Source: Asticcacaulis machinosus (GTDB taxonomy: Bacteria > Pseudomonadota > Alphaproteobacteria > Caulobacterales > Caulobacteraceae). Taken from it: DNA of 64,000 nucleotides. The first letter of the stretch is position 1. Each line of letters starts with the position of its first letter. The notes below the pieces were generated by a model, which saw nothing but the letters and a program-made list of their open reading frames with translations, was not told the origin of the DNA and made no database searches. A program made the position numbers and the translations under genes. Location of the stretch: the NCBI RefSeq assembly GCF_028550435.1, contig NZ_JAQQKV010000001.1, positions 310,001-374,000 on the forward strand, written 5' to 3'. This document shows, piece after piece, positions 1 to 9,949 of the stretch.

Positions 1-732
1 GCCTGGGCCAGACTGGCCAATGCACTTTATACGCCTCTTCGACATGATGGGACTGTCGCTATACATCCTACCGCCCGGATCGAAGACGGGGTCTATATTG
101 GTATTGGCGTCGTCATCGGTCAAAATGCTGAAATTGGCTCTAGGACACGTCTAGAGGCCTACAGCGTGATCGGGCCGGGTTGCACTATAGGCCGCCACTG
201 CCGTGTCGGTGCCCATGCAACCCTTTATTGCACACTCATGGGAGATCGCGTTCAGATAGCCTCTGGCGCGCACATCGGCGAAGCCGGATTCGGTGTCAGT
301 GGCGATGAGCAAGGGTTGCTGGATGTGCCGCAACTTGGCAGGGTTATCCTTCAGGATAATGTCAGTGTAGGCTCTGGCACGTGTATTGATCGCGGGGCTT
401 ATGATGATACGGTTATCGGCGAAGCGACCAAGATCGATAATCTGGTGCAGATAGCGCACAATGTGCAGGTCGGGCGACAGTGTATTATTGCCGCGCATGC
501 GGGTATATCTGGTTCTGCGCGCATTGGTGATGGCGCCATGTTTGGTGGTCGGGCCGGCCTGATTGATCACATAGCTGTCGGTGCCGGTGCAAAGGTTGCA
601 GCGGGGGCTGTGGTCTATAAAGATGTTCCGGCGGGGGAAATGTGGTCGGGATTTCCGGCTAAACCCTCACGTCAGTTCTTGCGCGAGGCCGCGTGGCTGT
701 CTAAACAGGCGTCTCAGAAAGATAAGGGTTAA
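1..732 (+). CDS. lpxD: UDP-3-O-acylglucosamine N-acyltransferase LpxD (5' truncated)
   Basis: This enzyme adds the second 3-hydroxyacyl chain, at N-2, to UDP-3-O-acylglucosamine in lipid A synthesis, in the cytoplasm. The reading frame is open from base 1, so the N-terminal uridine-binding domain is largely outside the window and only about 243 residues are visible. They are made almost entirely of left-handed beta-helix hexapeptide repeats, and the block QIAHNVQVG carries the expected catalytic His (codon 457-459). The gene ends 7 bases before fabZ, and lpxA, lpxI and lpxB follow, which is the usual lipid A cluster. The internal ATG at 166 is not the start because upstream in-frame sequence continues the hexapeptide pattern. 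Confidence 0.95.
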   Translation, partial: AWARLANALYTPLRHDGTVAIHPTARIEDGVYIGIGVVIGQNAEIGSRTRLEAYSVIGPGCTIGRHCRVGAHATLYCTLMGDRVQIASGAHIGEAGFGVSGDEQGLLDVPQLGRVILQDNVSVGSGTCIDRGAYDDTVIGEATKIDNLVQIAHNVQVGRQCIIAAHAGISGSARIGDGAMFGGRAGLIDHIAVGAGAKVAAGAVVYKDVPAGEMWSGFPAKPSRQFLREAAWLSKQASQKDKG

Positions 733-739
733 CGTCTCA

Positions 740-1249
740 ATGACTGAACAAGGCGATCAGGCCGTGGCCGATATTCAGGCTGCCCAGAACGATAGCGCTC
801 CCGGTGCGAACGTGGACTATGCGGAAATACTTAAGCGTATTCCTCACCGGTATCCGTTTCTGCTGATTGACCGTGGCGAAGACTGGATCAAGAACAAAAG
901 CATGACGGGCGTTAAGAACGTCACGTTCAATGAGCCGTTTTTTCCAGGCCATTTCCCTGAAAATCCGGTTATGCCAGGCGTTCTTATCATTGAAGCGATC
1001 GGTCAGACCGGCGCTGTTCTGATGTCGAAGTCGCTGGACGCTGATGTTGAAGGTAAAACCATATTCTTCATGTCCGTTGACGGCGCCAGGTTCAGAAGTC
1101 CTGTGCGTCCGGGCGATACGCTTTACATGAAGGTTGAAGTGGTTCGACATCGCGGCGACGTGTTCAAATTCCGCGGGGAAGCTTTTGTGAATGATAAGAT
1201 TGTTTGCGAGTGTGAGTTCGCGGCGATGGTCGTCGAAAGCCCCAAATAA
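740..1249 (+). CDS. fabZ: 3-hydroxyacyl-ACP dehydratase FabZ
   Basis: FabZ dehydrates 3-hydroxyacyl-ACP in fatty acid elongation and so competes with LpxA and LpxD for 3-hydroxyacyl-ACP. The 169-residue product has the hot-dog fold signatures [10 protein letters not shown] (residues 35-44) and [14 protein letters not shown], with catalytic His71 and Glu85. The ATG at 740 is chosen because the longer frame upstream runs deep into lpxD and adds no family sequence. The N-terminal 25 residues before the conserved core are a variable extension. Its stop codon overlaps the lpxA start as TAATG at 1247-1251, so the two genes are probably translationally coupled. Confidence 0.95.
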   Translation: MTEQGDQAVADIQAAQNDSAPGANVDYAEILKRIPHRYPFLLIDRGEDWIKNKSMTGVKNVTFNEPFFPGHFPENPVMPGVLIIEAIGQTGAVLMSKSLDADVEGKTIFFMSVDGARFRSPVRPGDTLYMKVEVVRHRGDVFKFRGEAFVNDKIVCECEFAAMVVESPK

Positions 1250-2037
1250 TGAGTATCCATCCCAGCGCGATTGTTAGTGAACAGGCCAAAATCGGTGCAA
1301 ATGTTGTCATTGGTCCGTGGTGTGTTGTTGGACATGATGTAGTCTTGGGCGATGGTGTTGAACTTGTCTCCCATGTGGTGATTACGGGGTACACCGAGAT
1401 TGGTGCAGGGTCTGTCGTACATCCTTTTGCTGTTTTAGGTGGCCATCCACAGCATCTGGCCCATGACAAAAGCGCTGTGACGCGATTGATTGTCGGGGAG
1501 CGCAACCAGATCCGTGAGCATGTCACCATGCACACCGGCACCGTTAAGGGCGGCAGCGTCACACGCGTTGGAAATGATTGCCTGTTCATGGTGGGCTCTC
1601 ACGTTGCCCACGACTGTATTGTTGGGAACAACGTCGTCATGGCCAATAATGCCTCACTGGGCGGGCATGTTCAGGTGGGCGAATATGTCTTCTTAGGGGG
1701 ACTTTGCGGCATTCACCAGTTTGCGCGCATCGGCCGTTATAGCTTTGTCGGCGGTGCGGCCATGGTGACGAAAGATGTCATTCCTTATGGTTCGGTGTGG
1801 GGCAACCATGCCCGCCTGGAAGGACTAAATCTGGTGGGGCTTAAGCGCCGCGGGTTCTCACGTGATCTTATTTTATCGCTGCGCACGGCTTACCGGATGA
1901 TGTTTGCGGATGAAGGCACACTTCAGGAGCGTCTCGATGACGTCTTGGAAAACTTCTCTGAAGTGCCGCAAATTGTTGAGATCGTGAATTTTATTCGCGA
2001 AGATTCTAATCGTCCGATTTGCTTGCCGGTAGAATAA
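1249..2037 (+). CDS. lpxA: UDP-N-acetylglucosamine acyltransferase LpxA
   Basis: LpxA catalyses the first step of lipid A synthesis, transferring 3-hydroxyacyl from ACP to O-3 of UDP-GlcNAc in the cytoplasm. At 262 residues it matches the E. coli enzyme in length. Residues 1-190 are hexapeptide beta-helix repeats, with the catalytic His121 in [11 protein letters not shown], followed by an alpha-helical C-terminal domain starting near [12 protein letters not shown]. The start overlaps the fabZ stop by one base, and lpxI begins three bases after the stop. Confidence 0.97.
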   Translation: MSIHPSAIVSEQAKIGANVVIGPWCVVGHDVVLGDGVELVSHVVITGYTEIGAGSVVHPFAVLGGHPQHLAHDKSAVTRLIVGERNQIREHVTMHTGTVKGGSVTRVGNDCLFMVGSHVAHDCIVGNNVVMANNASLGGHVQVGEYVFLGGLCGIHQFARIGRYSFVGGAAMVTKDVIPYGSVWGNHARLEGLNLVGLKRRGFSRDLILSLRTAYRMMFADEGTLQERLDDVLENFSEVPQIVEIVNFIREDSNRPICLPVE

Positions 2038-2040
2038 TTT

Positions 2041-2898
2041 ATGTCTGTGACCGGGAAACTGGCGTTGATTGCGGGCGGTGGCGCGGTGCCGGTAGAGGTC
2101 GCTCGCTATCTTAAAGCATCAGGGCGAGCGTACTGTGTTTTACGGTTACAAGGCTTGTCGGATTTAGAATTAAACCATCATCCGGGCCATGATGTCGGGC
2201 TTGGTGATTTTGCGCATATGTTTGATCTTTTGGCGCAGGAATCCTGCCAGAGCGTGTGCATGGTGGGGTATGTTCAGCGTCCCGATTTCAATACTATGGC
2301 GCGCGATGCCGGCGGTGCCGAACACCTGCCGGTTATTCAGGCTGCGGGCAGGGGCGGGGACGATAGCCTCCTGCGGCAAGTTGCCCGGATGTTCGAAGCG
2401 AAAGGTTATGCTATTGAAGGCGCCCATGAGGCTAATCCTCAGCTTTTGATCGGGCATGGGCTTCAGGCCGGGCCAGCGCCGGTGCCAGAGGCCGCTGACG
2501 ATATGGCTGAGGCTGTTCGCATTGCCAATGTGATTGGAGCGCTGGATATTGGGCAGGCCGTTGTGGTAGCGGGGAAAATAACGCTGGCCGTCGAAGCGCA
2601 GGAAGGCACGGACGCGATGATCAGGCGTGTACAGGCTTTGCCTGATGCCCTGAAAGGGGCGCTGGTTAATCGCAAGGGAATTTTAGCTAAGGTCGCTAAA
2701 CCCATTCAGGATTTACGTCTGGATATGCCAACCATTGGCGTATCGACGGTTGAAACGGCCTCAGCAGCCGGATTACATGGTATTGTAGGGCAGGTTGGAA
2801 AGCTGTTGATTGTTGATAAGGCGGCGACATTCGCAGCGGCTGAGCGTCTGGGAGTATTTATCTATGGTTTTGACGACACAGACGGGAACTCCCACTAA
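2041..2898 (+). CDS. lpxI: UDP-2,3-diacylglucosamine pyrophosphatase LpxI
   Basis: LpxI hydrolyses UDP-2,3-diacylglucosamine to lipid X plus UMP. It is the alphaproteobacterial replacement for LpxH and is known from Caulobacter. The 285-residue product has the glycine-rich N-terminal block LIAGGGAVPVEVARYLK and, near residues 222-230, the PIQDLRLDMP segment that holds the family's essential Asp. No LpxH-type metallophosphatase is seen in this window. The position between lpxA and lpxB supports the assignment. The downstream gene lpxB starts inside the last 35 bases of this one. Confidence 0.95.
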   Translation: MSVTGKLALIAGGGAVPVEVARYLKASGRAYCVLRLQGLSDLELNHHPGHDVGLGDFAHMFDLLAQESCQSVCMVGYVQRPDFNTMARDAGGAEHLPVIQAAGRGGDDSLLRQVARMFEAKGYAIEGAHEANPQLLIGHGLQAGPAPVPEAADDMAEAVRIANVIGALDIGQAVVVAGKITLAVEAQEGTDAMIRRVQALPDALKGALVNRKGILAKVAKPIQDLRLDMPTIGVSTVETASAAGLHGIVGQVGKLLIVDKAATFAAAERLGVFIYGFDDTDGNSH

Positions 2899-4057
2899 AA
2901 CCATTATGCTGGTTGCCGCCGAAGCTTCCGGAGATGTTTTGGGCGCCGGATTAATGTTGCAATTGGCAACTAAATCCAGCGAAAATTTACGCTTTGTGGG
3001 GGTGGGGGGCGCGCGCATGGAAGCGCTTGGTCTCACCAGCCCTTTCGATATCGCACAATTGTCCATCCTTGGTATGGTCGAGGGTCTTAAGGCTTATAAG
3101 CGGGTCAAGGCGCGAGTTGCGGATACTGTCGCTTTGGCCATAGCTGAAAAGCCTGATGCGGTCGTCCTGATCGATTCATGGGGGTTTACGCTCAGGGTTG
3201 CGCACGGAATAAGGGAGGCTATGCCCGAAGTTCCACTGATTAAATATGTCGGCCCGCAAGTATGGGCAACACGGCCAGGCCGGGCGAAGACACTGGCAAA
3301 AAGTGTCGATTTTTTACTGGCATTACATCCAATGGATGCCCCCTATTTTGAGCGGGAGGGACTTAAAACCGTCGTTGTGGGTAATCCGGCGCTTAATGTT
3401 GATTTCTCAAACGTCGAGCCCGATGATATTCGGCGCTTTATTGAGATGAAACCCGATGAGCAAATGCTTCTGGTATTGCCCGGCAGTCGCCCCTCAGAGA
3501 TCAAGCGTCTTATGCCAGTCTTCAAACCTGTTATTGAGCGTTTATTGCTGGATCGGCCAGGTCTCAAGGTCGTTTTACCCGCTGCACATACTGTCAAAGA
3601 CCTGGTTTACGGTGCGCTTGGAGACCTTGAGCCTAGAATCCATGTCATTGAACGTGAGGATCTAAAGCTGAGCGCTATGAAGGCGGCGGATGTGGCTCTG
3701 GCATGCTCAGGGACTGTCTCAACTGAATTAGCGCTTGCAGGCTGCCCTATGGTCATCGCTTATAAGGTCGAACCACTGACCTACTATATTTTTAAAGCGT
3801 TATCTTCGCTAAAATACGTCACGCTTTTTAACATTGTTGCCGATAAAGACATTGCGCCTGAATACCTTCAAAAAGACTGCACTGAAGATAACTTGCTAAA
3901 GGCAATTAACACCCGCTTAGATGATGAAGTCCTTAGACAGTCTCAGATACAGGCGCAAAACTCAGCTCTTGACCAGATGGGACGTGGACAGCGGCCGCCC
4001 GCCGAACTGGCGGCGCTGAGTGTTATGAACTTCCTTAATTTAAAGGGACGCAATTAA
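2864..4057 (+). CDS. lpxB: Lipid-A-disaccharide synthase LpxB
   Basis: LpxB joins lipid X and UDP-2,3-diacylglucosamine to make the tetraacyl disaccharide at the inner face of the membrane. The product is 397 residues with the GT19 signatures VAAEASGDVLGAGL near the N terminus, YVGPQVWATRPGR in the middle and VLPGSRPSEIKRL in the nucleotide-binding half. A longer frame exists from 2810, but the ATG at 2864 has GGGAG nine bases upstream and gives the normal length. An ATG at 2906 is a less likely alternative. The start lies within lpxI, and the stop codon touches the terminator stem. Confidence 0.95.
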   Translation: MVLTTQTGTPTKTIMLVAAEASGDVLGAGLMLQLATKSSENLRFVGVGGARMEALGLTSPFDIAQLSILGMVEGLKAYKRVKARVADTVALAIAEKPDAVVLIDSWGFTLRVAHGIREAMPEVPLIKYVGPQVWATRPGRAKTLAKSVDFLLALHPMDAPYFEREGLKTVVVGNPALNVDFSNVEPDDIRRFIEMKPDEQMLLVLPGSRPSEIKRLMPVFKPVIERLLLDRPGLKVVLPAAHTVKDLVYGALGDLEPRIHVIEREDLKLSAMKAADVALACSGTVSTELALAGCPMVIAYKVEPLTYYIFKALSSLKYVTLFNIVADKDIAPEYLQKDCTEDNLLKAINTRLDDEVLRQSQIQAQNSALDQMGRGQRPPAELAALSVMNFLNLKGRN

Positions 4058-4097
4058 ATTAAAGGCGCTTTACCCATTAGGTAAAGCGCCTTTAATT
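4057..4097. terminator. Bidirectional terminator between lpxB and gltA
   Basis: A perfect 18-bp inverted repeat (4057-4074 with 4080-4097) encloses a 5-base loop. The core is GGCGCTTTACC, with AATTAAA/TTTAATT ends that give a T-rich tract in either direction. It separates convergent lpxB and gltA and begins on the last base of the lpxB stop codon. Confidence 0.9.
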
Positions 4098-4116
4098 ACT
4101 CTCGTTATACCTCAGA

Positions 4117-5409
4117 CTAAGCGCGCCCGGAAATCGGCACGAAATCGCGTTGTGCGGAGCCTGTGTAGAGCTGGCGCGGACGGCCGATCTTTTGCGACGG
4201 ATCCTCGATCATTTCTTTCCATTGTGCAATCCAGCCCACGGTACGGGCCAGAGCAAACAGCACCGTGAACATGGTGGTCGGGAAGCCCATGGCTGACAGA
4301 GTAATGCCGGAATAGAAATCGATATTCGGGTAAAGCTTACGCGACACGAAATACTCATCCGACAGCGCAATGCGTTCCAGTTCACGCGCGACCTGAAGCA
4401 GCGGGTCGTTCGGATCGCCCACAGCGCTGAGGACTTCATGACAGGTCGTCTGCATGACTTTGGCGCGTGGATCATAGTTCTTGTAGACGCGGTGGCCAAA
4501 GCCCATCAGCTTGTACTTACGGTCTTTAACACCCTGGATGAATTCAGGGATTTTATCGACTGTCCCGATTTCCTTGAGCATGTTGAGCGCTTCTTCGTTA
4601 GCGCCGCCATGAGACGGACCCCACAAACAGGCAATGCCCGCAGCGATACAGGCAAACGGGTTGGCGCCTGAAGACCCTGCCAGACGCACGGTCGAAGTTG
4701 ACGCATTCTGCTCATGGTCGGCGTGCAGTATGAATATCCGATCCATCGCCTTGGTTAGCACCGGATTAGGTACATAGTCTTCGGCCGGCACCGCAAAACA
4801 CATGCGCAGGAAGTTTTCGGAATAGGACAGGTCGTTCTTTGGATAGACGAAAGGCTGGCCAACACTGTACTTGAAAGCACGGGCGGCAATTGTCGGCATC
4901 TTAGCAATCAGACGATGCGCGGAAATTTCACGCTGCTTCTCATCCTGAATATCAAGGCTATCATGATAAAAGGCCGACAGGGCTCCAACCGCACCAGTCA
5001 TGATCGCCATCGGGTGGGCGTCTCTTCTGAAGCCGGAGAAGAAGCGATCAAACTGCTCATGTAGCATGGTGTGGCGCGTGATTGTCGTCTCAAACTGCTC
5101 AAACGCCGACGCCGACGGCAATTCGCCGTGCAACAGGAGATAGCAGGTTTCAAGAAAGCTTGATTGTTCAGCCAATTGATCAATCGGATAACCGCGGTGC
5201 AGCAAAATGCCTTTGTCGCCGTCGATAAACGTTATCTTGGACTCGCAGGATGCCGTAGAGGTAAAGCCCGGATCATAGGTAAAGGCGTCAGATTCAGCGT
5301 ACAGTTTACGAATGTCGATCACATCGGGGCCTAAAGTACCCTTTTGCACCGGCAAATCTATGACCTTATCGCCGACGGTAATTTTAGCGGGATTAGAAGT
5401 CTGGGTCAT
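4117..5409 (-). CDS. gltA: Citrate synthase (type II)
   Basis: Citrate synthase condenses oxaloacetate and acetyl-CoA at the entry of the TCA cycle. The 430-residue product has the active-site blocks GPSHGGANE (His267), [13 protein letters not shown] (His306) and PNIDFYSG (Asp364), and the length of the hexameric Gram-negative enzyme. A GTG at 5421 would add four residues, but the AGAGG Shine-Dalgarno lies directly against it, while the ATG at 5409 is about 11 bases from it, so the ATG is preferred. It lies 72 bases downstream of gltX on the same strand and the two may be cotranscribed. It ends at the shared terminator with lpxB. Confidence 0.96.
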   Translation of the reverse strand: MTQTSNPAKITVGDKVIDLPVQKGTLGPDVIDIRKLYAESDAFTYDPGFTSTASCESKITFIDGDKGILLHRGYPIDQLAEQSSFLETCYLLLHGELPSASAFEQFETTITRHTMLHEQFDRFFSGFRRDAHPMAIMTGAVGALSAFYHDSLDIQDEKQREISAHRLIAKMPTIAARAFKYSVGQPFVYPKNDLSYSENFLRMCFAVPAEDYVPNPVLTKAMDRIFILHADHEQNASTSTVRLAGSSGANPFACIAAGIACLWGPSHGGANEEALNMLKEIGTVDKIPEFIQGVKDRKYKLMGFGHRVYKNYDPRAKVMQTTCHEVLSAVGDPNDPLLQVARELERIALSDEYFVSRKLYPNIDFYSGITLSAMGFPTTMFTVLFALARTVGWIAQWKEMIEDPSQKIGRPRQLYTGSAQRDFVPISGRA

Positions 5410-5481
5410 GAATTGCTTCACCTCTTATTGTTTATGTGCATCGCAACCTAAATGCGGTGTCCTCATATATAAACATGCGAT

Positions 5482-6891
5482 CTATTTGGAAAGACCATCC
5501 TTTAGGCGATCAAGGCTCTCACTTTTGCCAAGAGCCGCTAAAATGCGTGAAATATCAGGTGCCGGATGCCCGCCAGACAGTATACCCCGAAGGGCCGGGC
5601 CAATCTTTCCAAACCCAACCCCTTCATTTTCAACGAAATTTTTCAAAGTTACCTCAAGGGAACCGGTCGACCAGTCACTTAATGGCAACAAGTTTTCGTG
5701 AAGACGGCAAAGGCGACCAATTGTTTCTTCGGTCAAAAGTTTTTTCGTTTTTTCATCTATCTGAAGGGGGCGCTTCGCTAAAGCGAAAGCCAGAAGATCG
5801 GCAAAATCAGTAATTTTAAGCGCGCGCTCCACGATCAGGGGCAGGGTGCGTTCAAGGATTTCAGCCTGAGCGGTATCAATAGCTATTTCACGGCGGTTAA
5901 GATCATCCTCTACAAGCGATGTAAGGCGCTCAGGGGCGCACTGTCTGATCCAGTGAGCATTGACGTGATTGAGTTTATCGAAATCCAGCCGGGCAGGGGC
6001 CTTATTGATATCTTTGATGTCGAACCACTCAATCATCTGTTGGTCATCAAAAATCTCATCATCGCCATGCGACCATCCTAGGCGTGCCAGATAGTTGCGC
6101 ATGGCTTCGGGCAGGTATCCCATATCCTGATAATCACCAACGGCCTGCGCGCCGTGACGCTTGCTGAGCTTTGCCCCATCTGGCCCATGAATGAGCGGGA
6201 TGTGAGCGAAGGTTGGCAGGTTCCACCCGGCTGCCATATAAATCAGGGACTGCCGGGCCGCGTTATTGAGGTGATCATCACCGCGAATGACGTGAGTGAT
6301 GCCCATATCATGATCATCAACGACTACGGCCAGATTGTACGTTGGCGTTCCATCTGAGCGCAGAAGAATCAGGTCATCCATATCTTTGGTATTAAATTTG
6401 ACCTGCCCCTGGACAGCATCATTAATAATGAGCGGTTCATCCAGCGGCCCTTTGAAGCGGATCACGTGCGGTGCCGCCAGTTGGTCGGTCGTTGGGATTT
6501 GATCACGCCAAGGCGAGCGCAACGCATGACCTGCGGCGCGGGCGGTTTCACGGGCCGCTTCAGTTTCTTCCGGTGTCATAAAGCAGGCATAGGCATGACC
6601 TGCCTCAAACAAAGCCTGAACCACATCTTTGTGGCGCTGTTCTCGGCCTGACTGAAAGACAATGTCTTCATCGGTTGTGAGACCAAGCCATTCAAGGCCT
6701 TTAAATATCGCATCAACAGCCGCCTGCGTAGAGCGTTCCTTATCCGTATCCTCGATGCGAATCAGAAAACGACCACCTGTTGCCTTGGCATAAAGCCAGT
6801 TAAACAAGGCTGTACGGGCGCCACCTATATGCAAATATCCCGTAGGCGAGGGGGCAAAACGCGTAACGACAGAGGTTTTTGTATCAGGCAT
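5482..6891 (-). CDS. gltX: Glutamate--tRNA ligase
   Basis: This class I aminoacyl-tRNA synthetase charges tRNA-Glu with glutamate. The product is 469 residues. The HIGH-type signature SPTGYLHIGG lies at residues 15-24 and the KMSKS-type KLSKR at 241-245, followed by a C-terminal anticodon-binding helical domain. The ATG at 6891 is chosen because the open frame extending to 6957 adds 22 residues that match nothing in the family; the Shine-Dalgarno before 6891 is weak. The gene is divergent from comEC. Alphaproteobacteria often carry two GltX paralogues, and whether this one also charges tRNA-Gln cannot be told from the sequence. Two tRNA-Glu genes are present at 49905-50094. Confidence 0.94.
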   Translation of the reverse strand: MPDTKTSVVTRFAPSPTGYLHIGGARTALFNWLYAKATGGRFLIRIEDTDKERSTQAAVDAIFKGLEWLGLTTDEDIVFQSGREQRHKDVVQALFEAGHAYACFMTPEETEAARETARAAGHALRSPWRDQIPTTDQLAAPHVIRFKGPLDEPLIINDAVQGQVKFNTKDMDDLILLRSDGTPTYNLAVVVDDHDMGITHVIRGDDHLNNAARQSLIYMAAGWNLPTFAHIPLIHGPDGAKLSKRHGAQAVGDYQDMGYLPEAMRNYLARLGWSHGDDEIFDDQQMIEWFDIKDINKAPARLDFDKLNHVNAHWIRQCAPERLTSLVEDDLNRREIAIDTAQAEILERTLPLIVERALKITDFADLLAFALAKRPLQIDEKTKKLLTEETIGRLCRLHENLLPLSDWSTGSLEVTLKNFVENEGVGFGKIGPALRGILSGGHPAPDISRILAALGKSESLDRLKDGLSK

Positions 6892-6983
6892 GATCTTGCA
6901 ACTTGAACTGTACGAAATGATGTGCGTCCTTATAAACACCTTATAAGCCATCACCATACCTTTTGAGGCCGGCTATAGCCAAA

Positions 6984-9149
6984 ATGCTCATTTATTTGGA
7001 TCGGCTGCGGCTTTGGCTGAAATCAGATGCGGGCGAAAGCCTTAGATCCTGGATATCCGGCACCTTATCTTTGCAAAAAGGCAGGGCTTTTCTCTGGATT
7101 CCGGTCATTATGGGGAGCGGGTGTGCAGCCTATCTTCATCTGAATTTTGAGCCATCCTGGATATGGCTGTTGTTGAGCTTAGGCGCAACATCAGGGCTTT
7201 GTTTGGCAATCCATCGCTTTAATTTTCCGAAATATGTATTTTATTTTACAATCATTTTTGCAATCTTCATCTCAGGTATTTCGTTATGTAAACTACGTGC
7301 GGAAAGGGTGGCCGCGCCTGTAACAGACGCGTCAAGGACACAATACCGCGTTCAGGCTTACATCGTTGATATTGTTTCCAGCGACGCGGAATCACCAAGA
7401 CTCTTACTGGCACCCGTTAAAATCGAAAATGCAGCCGCTAACGAAACCCCGATACGGGTACGTGTCACCTTGCGGAACTGGCCCAGAGATATAGCTCTGA
7501 AACCGGGGCAGATGATCAGTGGTTTTATGATACTAAATCCTCCATCACGGCCATTCATGCCGGGAGGGTATGATTTTTCGCGTGCGGCCTGGTTTGATGG
7601 TTTAGGGGCTGTGGGATTTGTTCCTGGAAAATTGCGCCTCATGGACAGCGCACAACCACCACGGCGTTTGCAGCGCATTATGGATATAAATGCTCTCCGC
7701 TGGTCAATTACGCAAAATCTCGTCGACAGCTTGGAACCTAAACTCCCAAACGGTCGGGCTTTAGGAGGGTTCGCCGCGGCCCTGGTGACCGGGCATCAGG
7801 CCTATCTGACACCCCAAATGATACAAGACATGCGCGATTCCGGGTTGGCGCATATACTATCCATATCCGGCCTTCACATGGCAATTGTGGGTGGATTTAT
7901 ATTCTTTGCCAGTCGGGCACTGTTGGCATTGTTTCCGATTCTGGCGCTAAACTACCCAATCAAAAAATGGGCAGCAGTGGCGGCTATTGCTGGTGTTTTG
8001 GCTTACCTGTGCATCTCAGGAGGGCCTGCCCCCGCTATTCGGGCCGCCATTGTGGCGACCATTGCCTTTGCGGCCATTCTTATTGACCGGCGCGCTTTGA
8101 GCCTGCGGGCATTGGCGGTAGCGGCGTTAATCGTGCTCATGCTTATGCCTGAAGCGGTTATCGAGCCCGGATTTCAAATGTCTTTTGCGGCAACGGCGGC
8201 TTTGTTAGCGCTGGCGGAAAGCGTTAAGCCGGTTGTGCGTGAGATCGGCGTTCCGTGGTTTATAAGCACCATTCAAGCCGCAGGACGGGCCATATGGCTA
8301 TCGCTTATGGCGTCTCTAGTGGCAGGACTGGCCACCACGCCCTTTTCGTTACACTATTTCAACCGTATCAGCGTTTATGGGCTGATTTCTAATCTTTTAT
8401 CGTCTCCAATTTCAAGTTTCTTACTCATGCCCGCGCTGGCAATTGGCACCGCGTTACAGGCCACCCCCTTAAGCACACCTTTTATGTATTTGGCGGGGGC
8501 AGGACTGTGGCTCACAGATAAAATCGCGGCCTGGACAGCCTCTCTGGAGGGGGCTGTAAGAATTTTGCCAAGTGCCCCAGACTATGTCCTGCTGATTTCA
8601 TTCGCGGGTGTTTTATGGCTATGTTTGATCCGCGGGACGACCCGATGGATCGGAATGATCGCCGCTGTCAGTATAATTATCTGGCCACGTGTCACACCTC
8701 CTGATGTGTGGGTCGATTCACAAGGCGCCAACGCGGCCATAAGCTATGATGGCGCATCCTATGTGATGCGCCCCAAAGTCAAACAATATGGATACGAGCA
8801 ATGGCTAAGGCACTATGGATTGAACGATGACCGCAGTATGGGCCTATCACATGATTATGTGTGCAAAGGCCTTATGTGCACGCCAAATCAGGAAGCCAAA
8901 TACAGAATCGGGTTTTGGTTTGGCAATAAAATGCCGAAGACAGAAGCCTTAAGCCAGTTATGCGAACAGAGTGAATTGGTCATTTTACGGGCAAATATCG
9001 ATCAATGGCCAAAGGCGTGTGAAAAAACGAACCGCATAGACAAAGACGATCTTGAACATTTAGGGGCGCTCGAGCTTAGACGCCGCGACAACCTATGGAT
9101 AATTCACGCATCCGAACCTGCACGCGGGGAGCGCGCGTGGGTGCGCTAA
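6984..9149 (+). CDS. comEC: ComEC/Rec2-family DNA uptake channel
   Basis: ComEC forms the inner-membrane channel for single-stranded DNA during transformation. The 721-residue product has N-terminal membrane segments, a DUF4131-like soluble region (about residues 115-230) and the competence domain, opening with [19 protein letters not shown] and ISGLHM (about 294-299), then many hydrophobic helices up to about residue 570. The C-terminal 130 residues lack the HxHxDH metal site of the beta-lactamase-like nuclease domain seen in longer homologues. The ATG at 6984 is preferred over the TTG at 6963, although neither has a strong ribosome binding site. The stop overlaps the convergent lexA stop by four bases. 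Confidence 0.88.
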   Translation: MLIYLDRLRLWLKSDAGESLRSWISGTLSLQKGRAFLWIPVIMGSGCAAYLHLNFEPSWIWLLLSLGATSGLCLAIHRFNFPKYVFYFTIIFAIFISGISLCKLRAERVAAPVTDASRTQYRVQAYIVDIVSSDAESPRLLLAPVKIENAAANETPIRVRVTLRNWPRDIALKPGQMISGFMILNPPSRPFMPGGYDFSRAAWFDGLGAVGFVPGKLRLMDSAQPPRRLQRIMDINALRWSITQNLVDSLEPKLPNGRALGGFAAALVTGHQAYLTPQMIQDMRDSGLAHILSISGLHMAIVGGFIFFASRALLALFPILALNYPIKKWAAVAAIAGVLAYLCISGGPAPAIRAAIVATIAFAAILIDRRALSLRALAVAALIVLMLMPEAVIEPGFQMSFAATAALLALAESVKPVVREIGVPWFISTIQAAGRAIWLSLMASLVAGLATTPFSLHYFNRISVYGLISNLLSSPISSFLLMPALAIGTALQATPLSTPFMYLAGAGLWLTDKIAAWTASLEGAVRILPSAPDYVLLISFAGVLWLCLIRGTTRWIGMIAAVSIIIWPRVTPPDVWVDSQGANAAISYDGASYVMRPKVKQYGYEQWLRHYGLNDDRSMGLSHDYVCKGLMCTPNQEAKYRIGFWFGNKMPKTEALSQLCEQSELVILRANIDQWPKACEKTNRIDKDDLEHLGALELRRRDNLWIIHASEPARGERAWVR

Positions 9150-9847
9150 TGGTATTTACGCATAAGACCCACCAGACGCCCCTGAACGGCAACCTCATCA
9201 GCATTGTATATGCGGGTTTTGTGGGTCGGATTTGCAGCCTCCAGAGCAATTGAAGCGCCTTTCTTGCGCAGACGCTTCAACGTTGCTGTATCCCCATCAA
9301 CAAGGGCAACCACAATCTCTCCCGACTGTGCGGTATCCGTCTTTTTAATGATCACATAGTCGCCATCAAGAATGCCGGCATTGATCATTGAATCGCCCTC
9401 AATCTCAAGAAGGTAATGTTCTCCGGCCCCAAGCATGGCTTCGGGTATGCGCATGCGATCACGTTCCTGTCCAATCGCCTCAATAGGGACACCGGCGGCA
9501 ATCTTACCGAGCAAAGGCAATTCGCGGCCATCTTCAATCAAAGGCTTAACTGTTGAGGGCGCAAGTTTAGAACCTTCGACCACCTGAGGTACAAAGTGTT
9601 GACGCCCTTTAGGCGGGGCTGCGGTTGTCGCCTGATCTGGTAATTTGATAACTTCAAGAGCGCGTGCCCGGTGAGCCAGGCGGCGGATAAAGCCACGTTC
9701 CTCAAGGGCTGTAATAAGCCGATGAATGCCTGATTTAGAGGCCAGATCTAACGCCTCTTTCATTTCATCGAAAGAAGGCGAAACACCGCTTTCCTTGATA
9801 CGCTCATGAATGAACATCAAAAGTTCGCGCTGTTTAGTCGTCAACAT
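9146..9847 (-). CDS. lexA: LexA repressor
   Basis: LexA represses the SOS regulon and self-cleaves when RecA is activated by DNA damage. The 233-residue product has an N-terminal winged helix (residues 1-65), a linker and a serine-peptidase domain with the cleavage bond Ala118-Gly119 in [11 protein letters not shown], catalytic Ser153 in EGDSMINAG and Lys191 in TATLKRL. The frame is open to 9904, but [16 protein letters not shown] is the family N terminus. The longer version would also place a LexA operator inside the coding region. Two GAAC/GTTC-N7 boxes lie 52-92 bases upstream of the start, consistent with autoregulation. Confidence 0.96.
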   Translation of the reverse strand: MLTTKQRELLMFIHERIKESGVSPSFDEMKEALDLASKSGIHRLITALEERGFIRRLAHRARALEVIKLPDQATTAAPPKGRQHFVPQVVEGSKLAPSTVKPLIEDGRELPLLGKIAAGVPIEAIGQERDRMRIPEAMLGAGEHYLLEIEGDSMINAGILDGDYVIIKKTDTAQSGEIVVALVDGDTATLKRLRKKGASIALEAANPTHKTRIYNADEVAVQGRLVGLMRKYH

Positions 9848-9898
9848 TTTAAACACCTGTGCATTTGATATCACCCAATCCCCCAGCGGGCATGGCGT

Positions 9899-9913
9899 GA
9901 ACAAGTCATGAAC
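9899..9913 (-). promoter_or_regulatory. LexA box (GAAC-N7-GAAC)
   Basis: GAAC at 9899-9902 and GAAC at 9910-9913 are separated by exactly seven bases. This is the alphaproteobacterial direct-repeat SOS operator, which reads GTTC-N7-GTTC on the other strand, and it lies 52 bases upstream of the lexA start. Confidence 0.85.
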
Positions 9914-9924
9914 TCATATCAGAT

Positions 9925-9939
9925 GTTCTGTAAGTGTTC
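9925..9939 (-). promoter_or_regulatory. Second LexA box (GTTC-N7-GTTC)
   Basis: GTTC at 9925-9928 and GTTC at 9936-9939 are separated by seven bases. The orientation is opposite to the first box, with 11 bases between the two operators. Both fall in the gap between trpC and lexA. Confidence 0.85.
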
Positions 9940-9949
9940 TAGGTTAATG

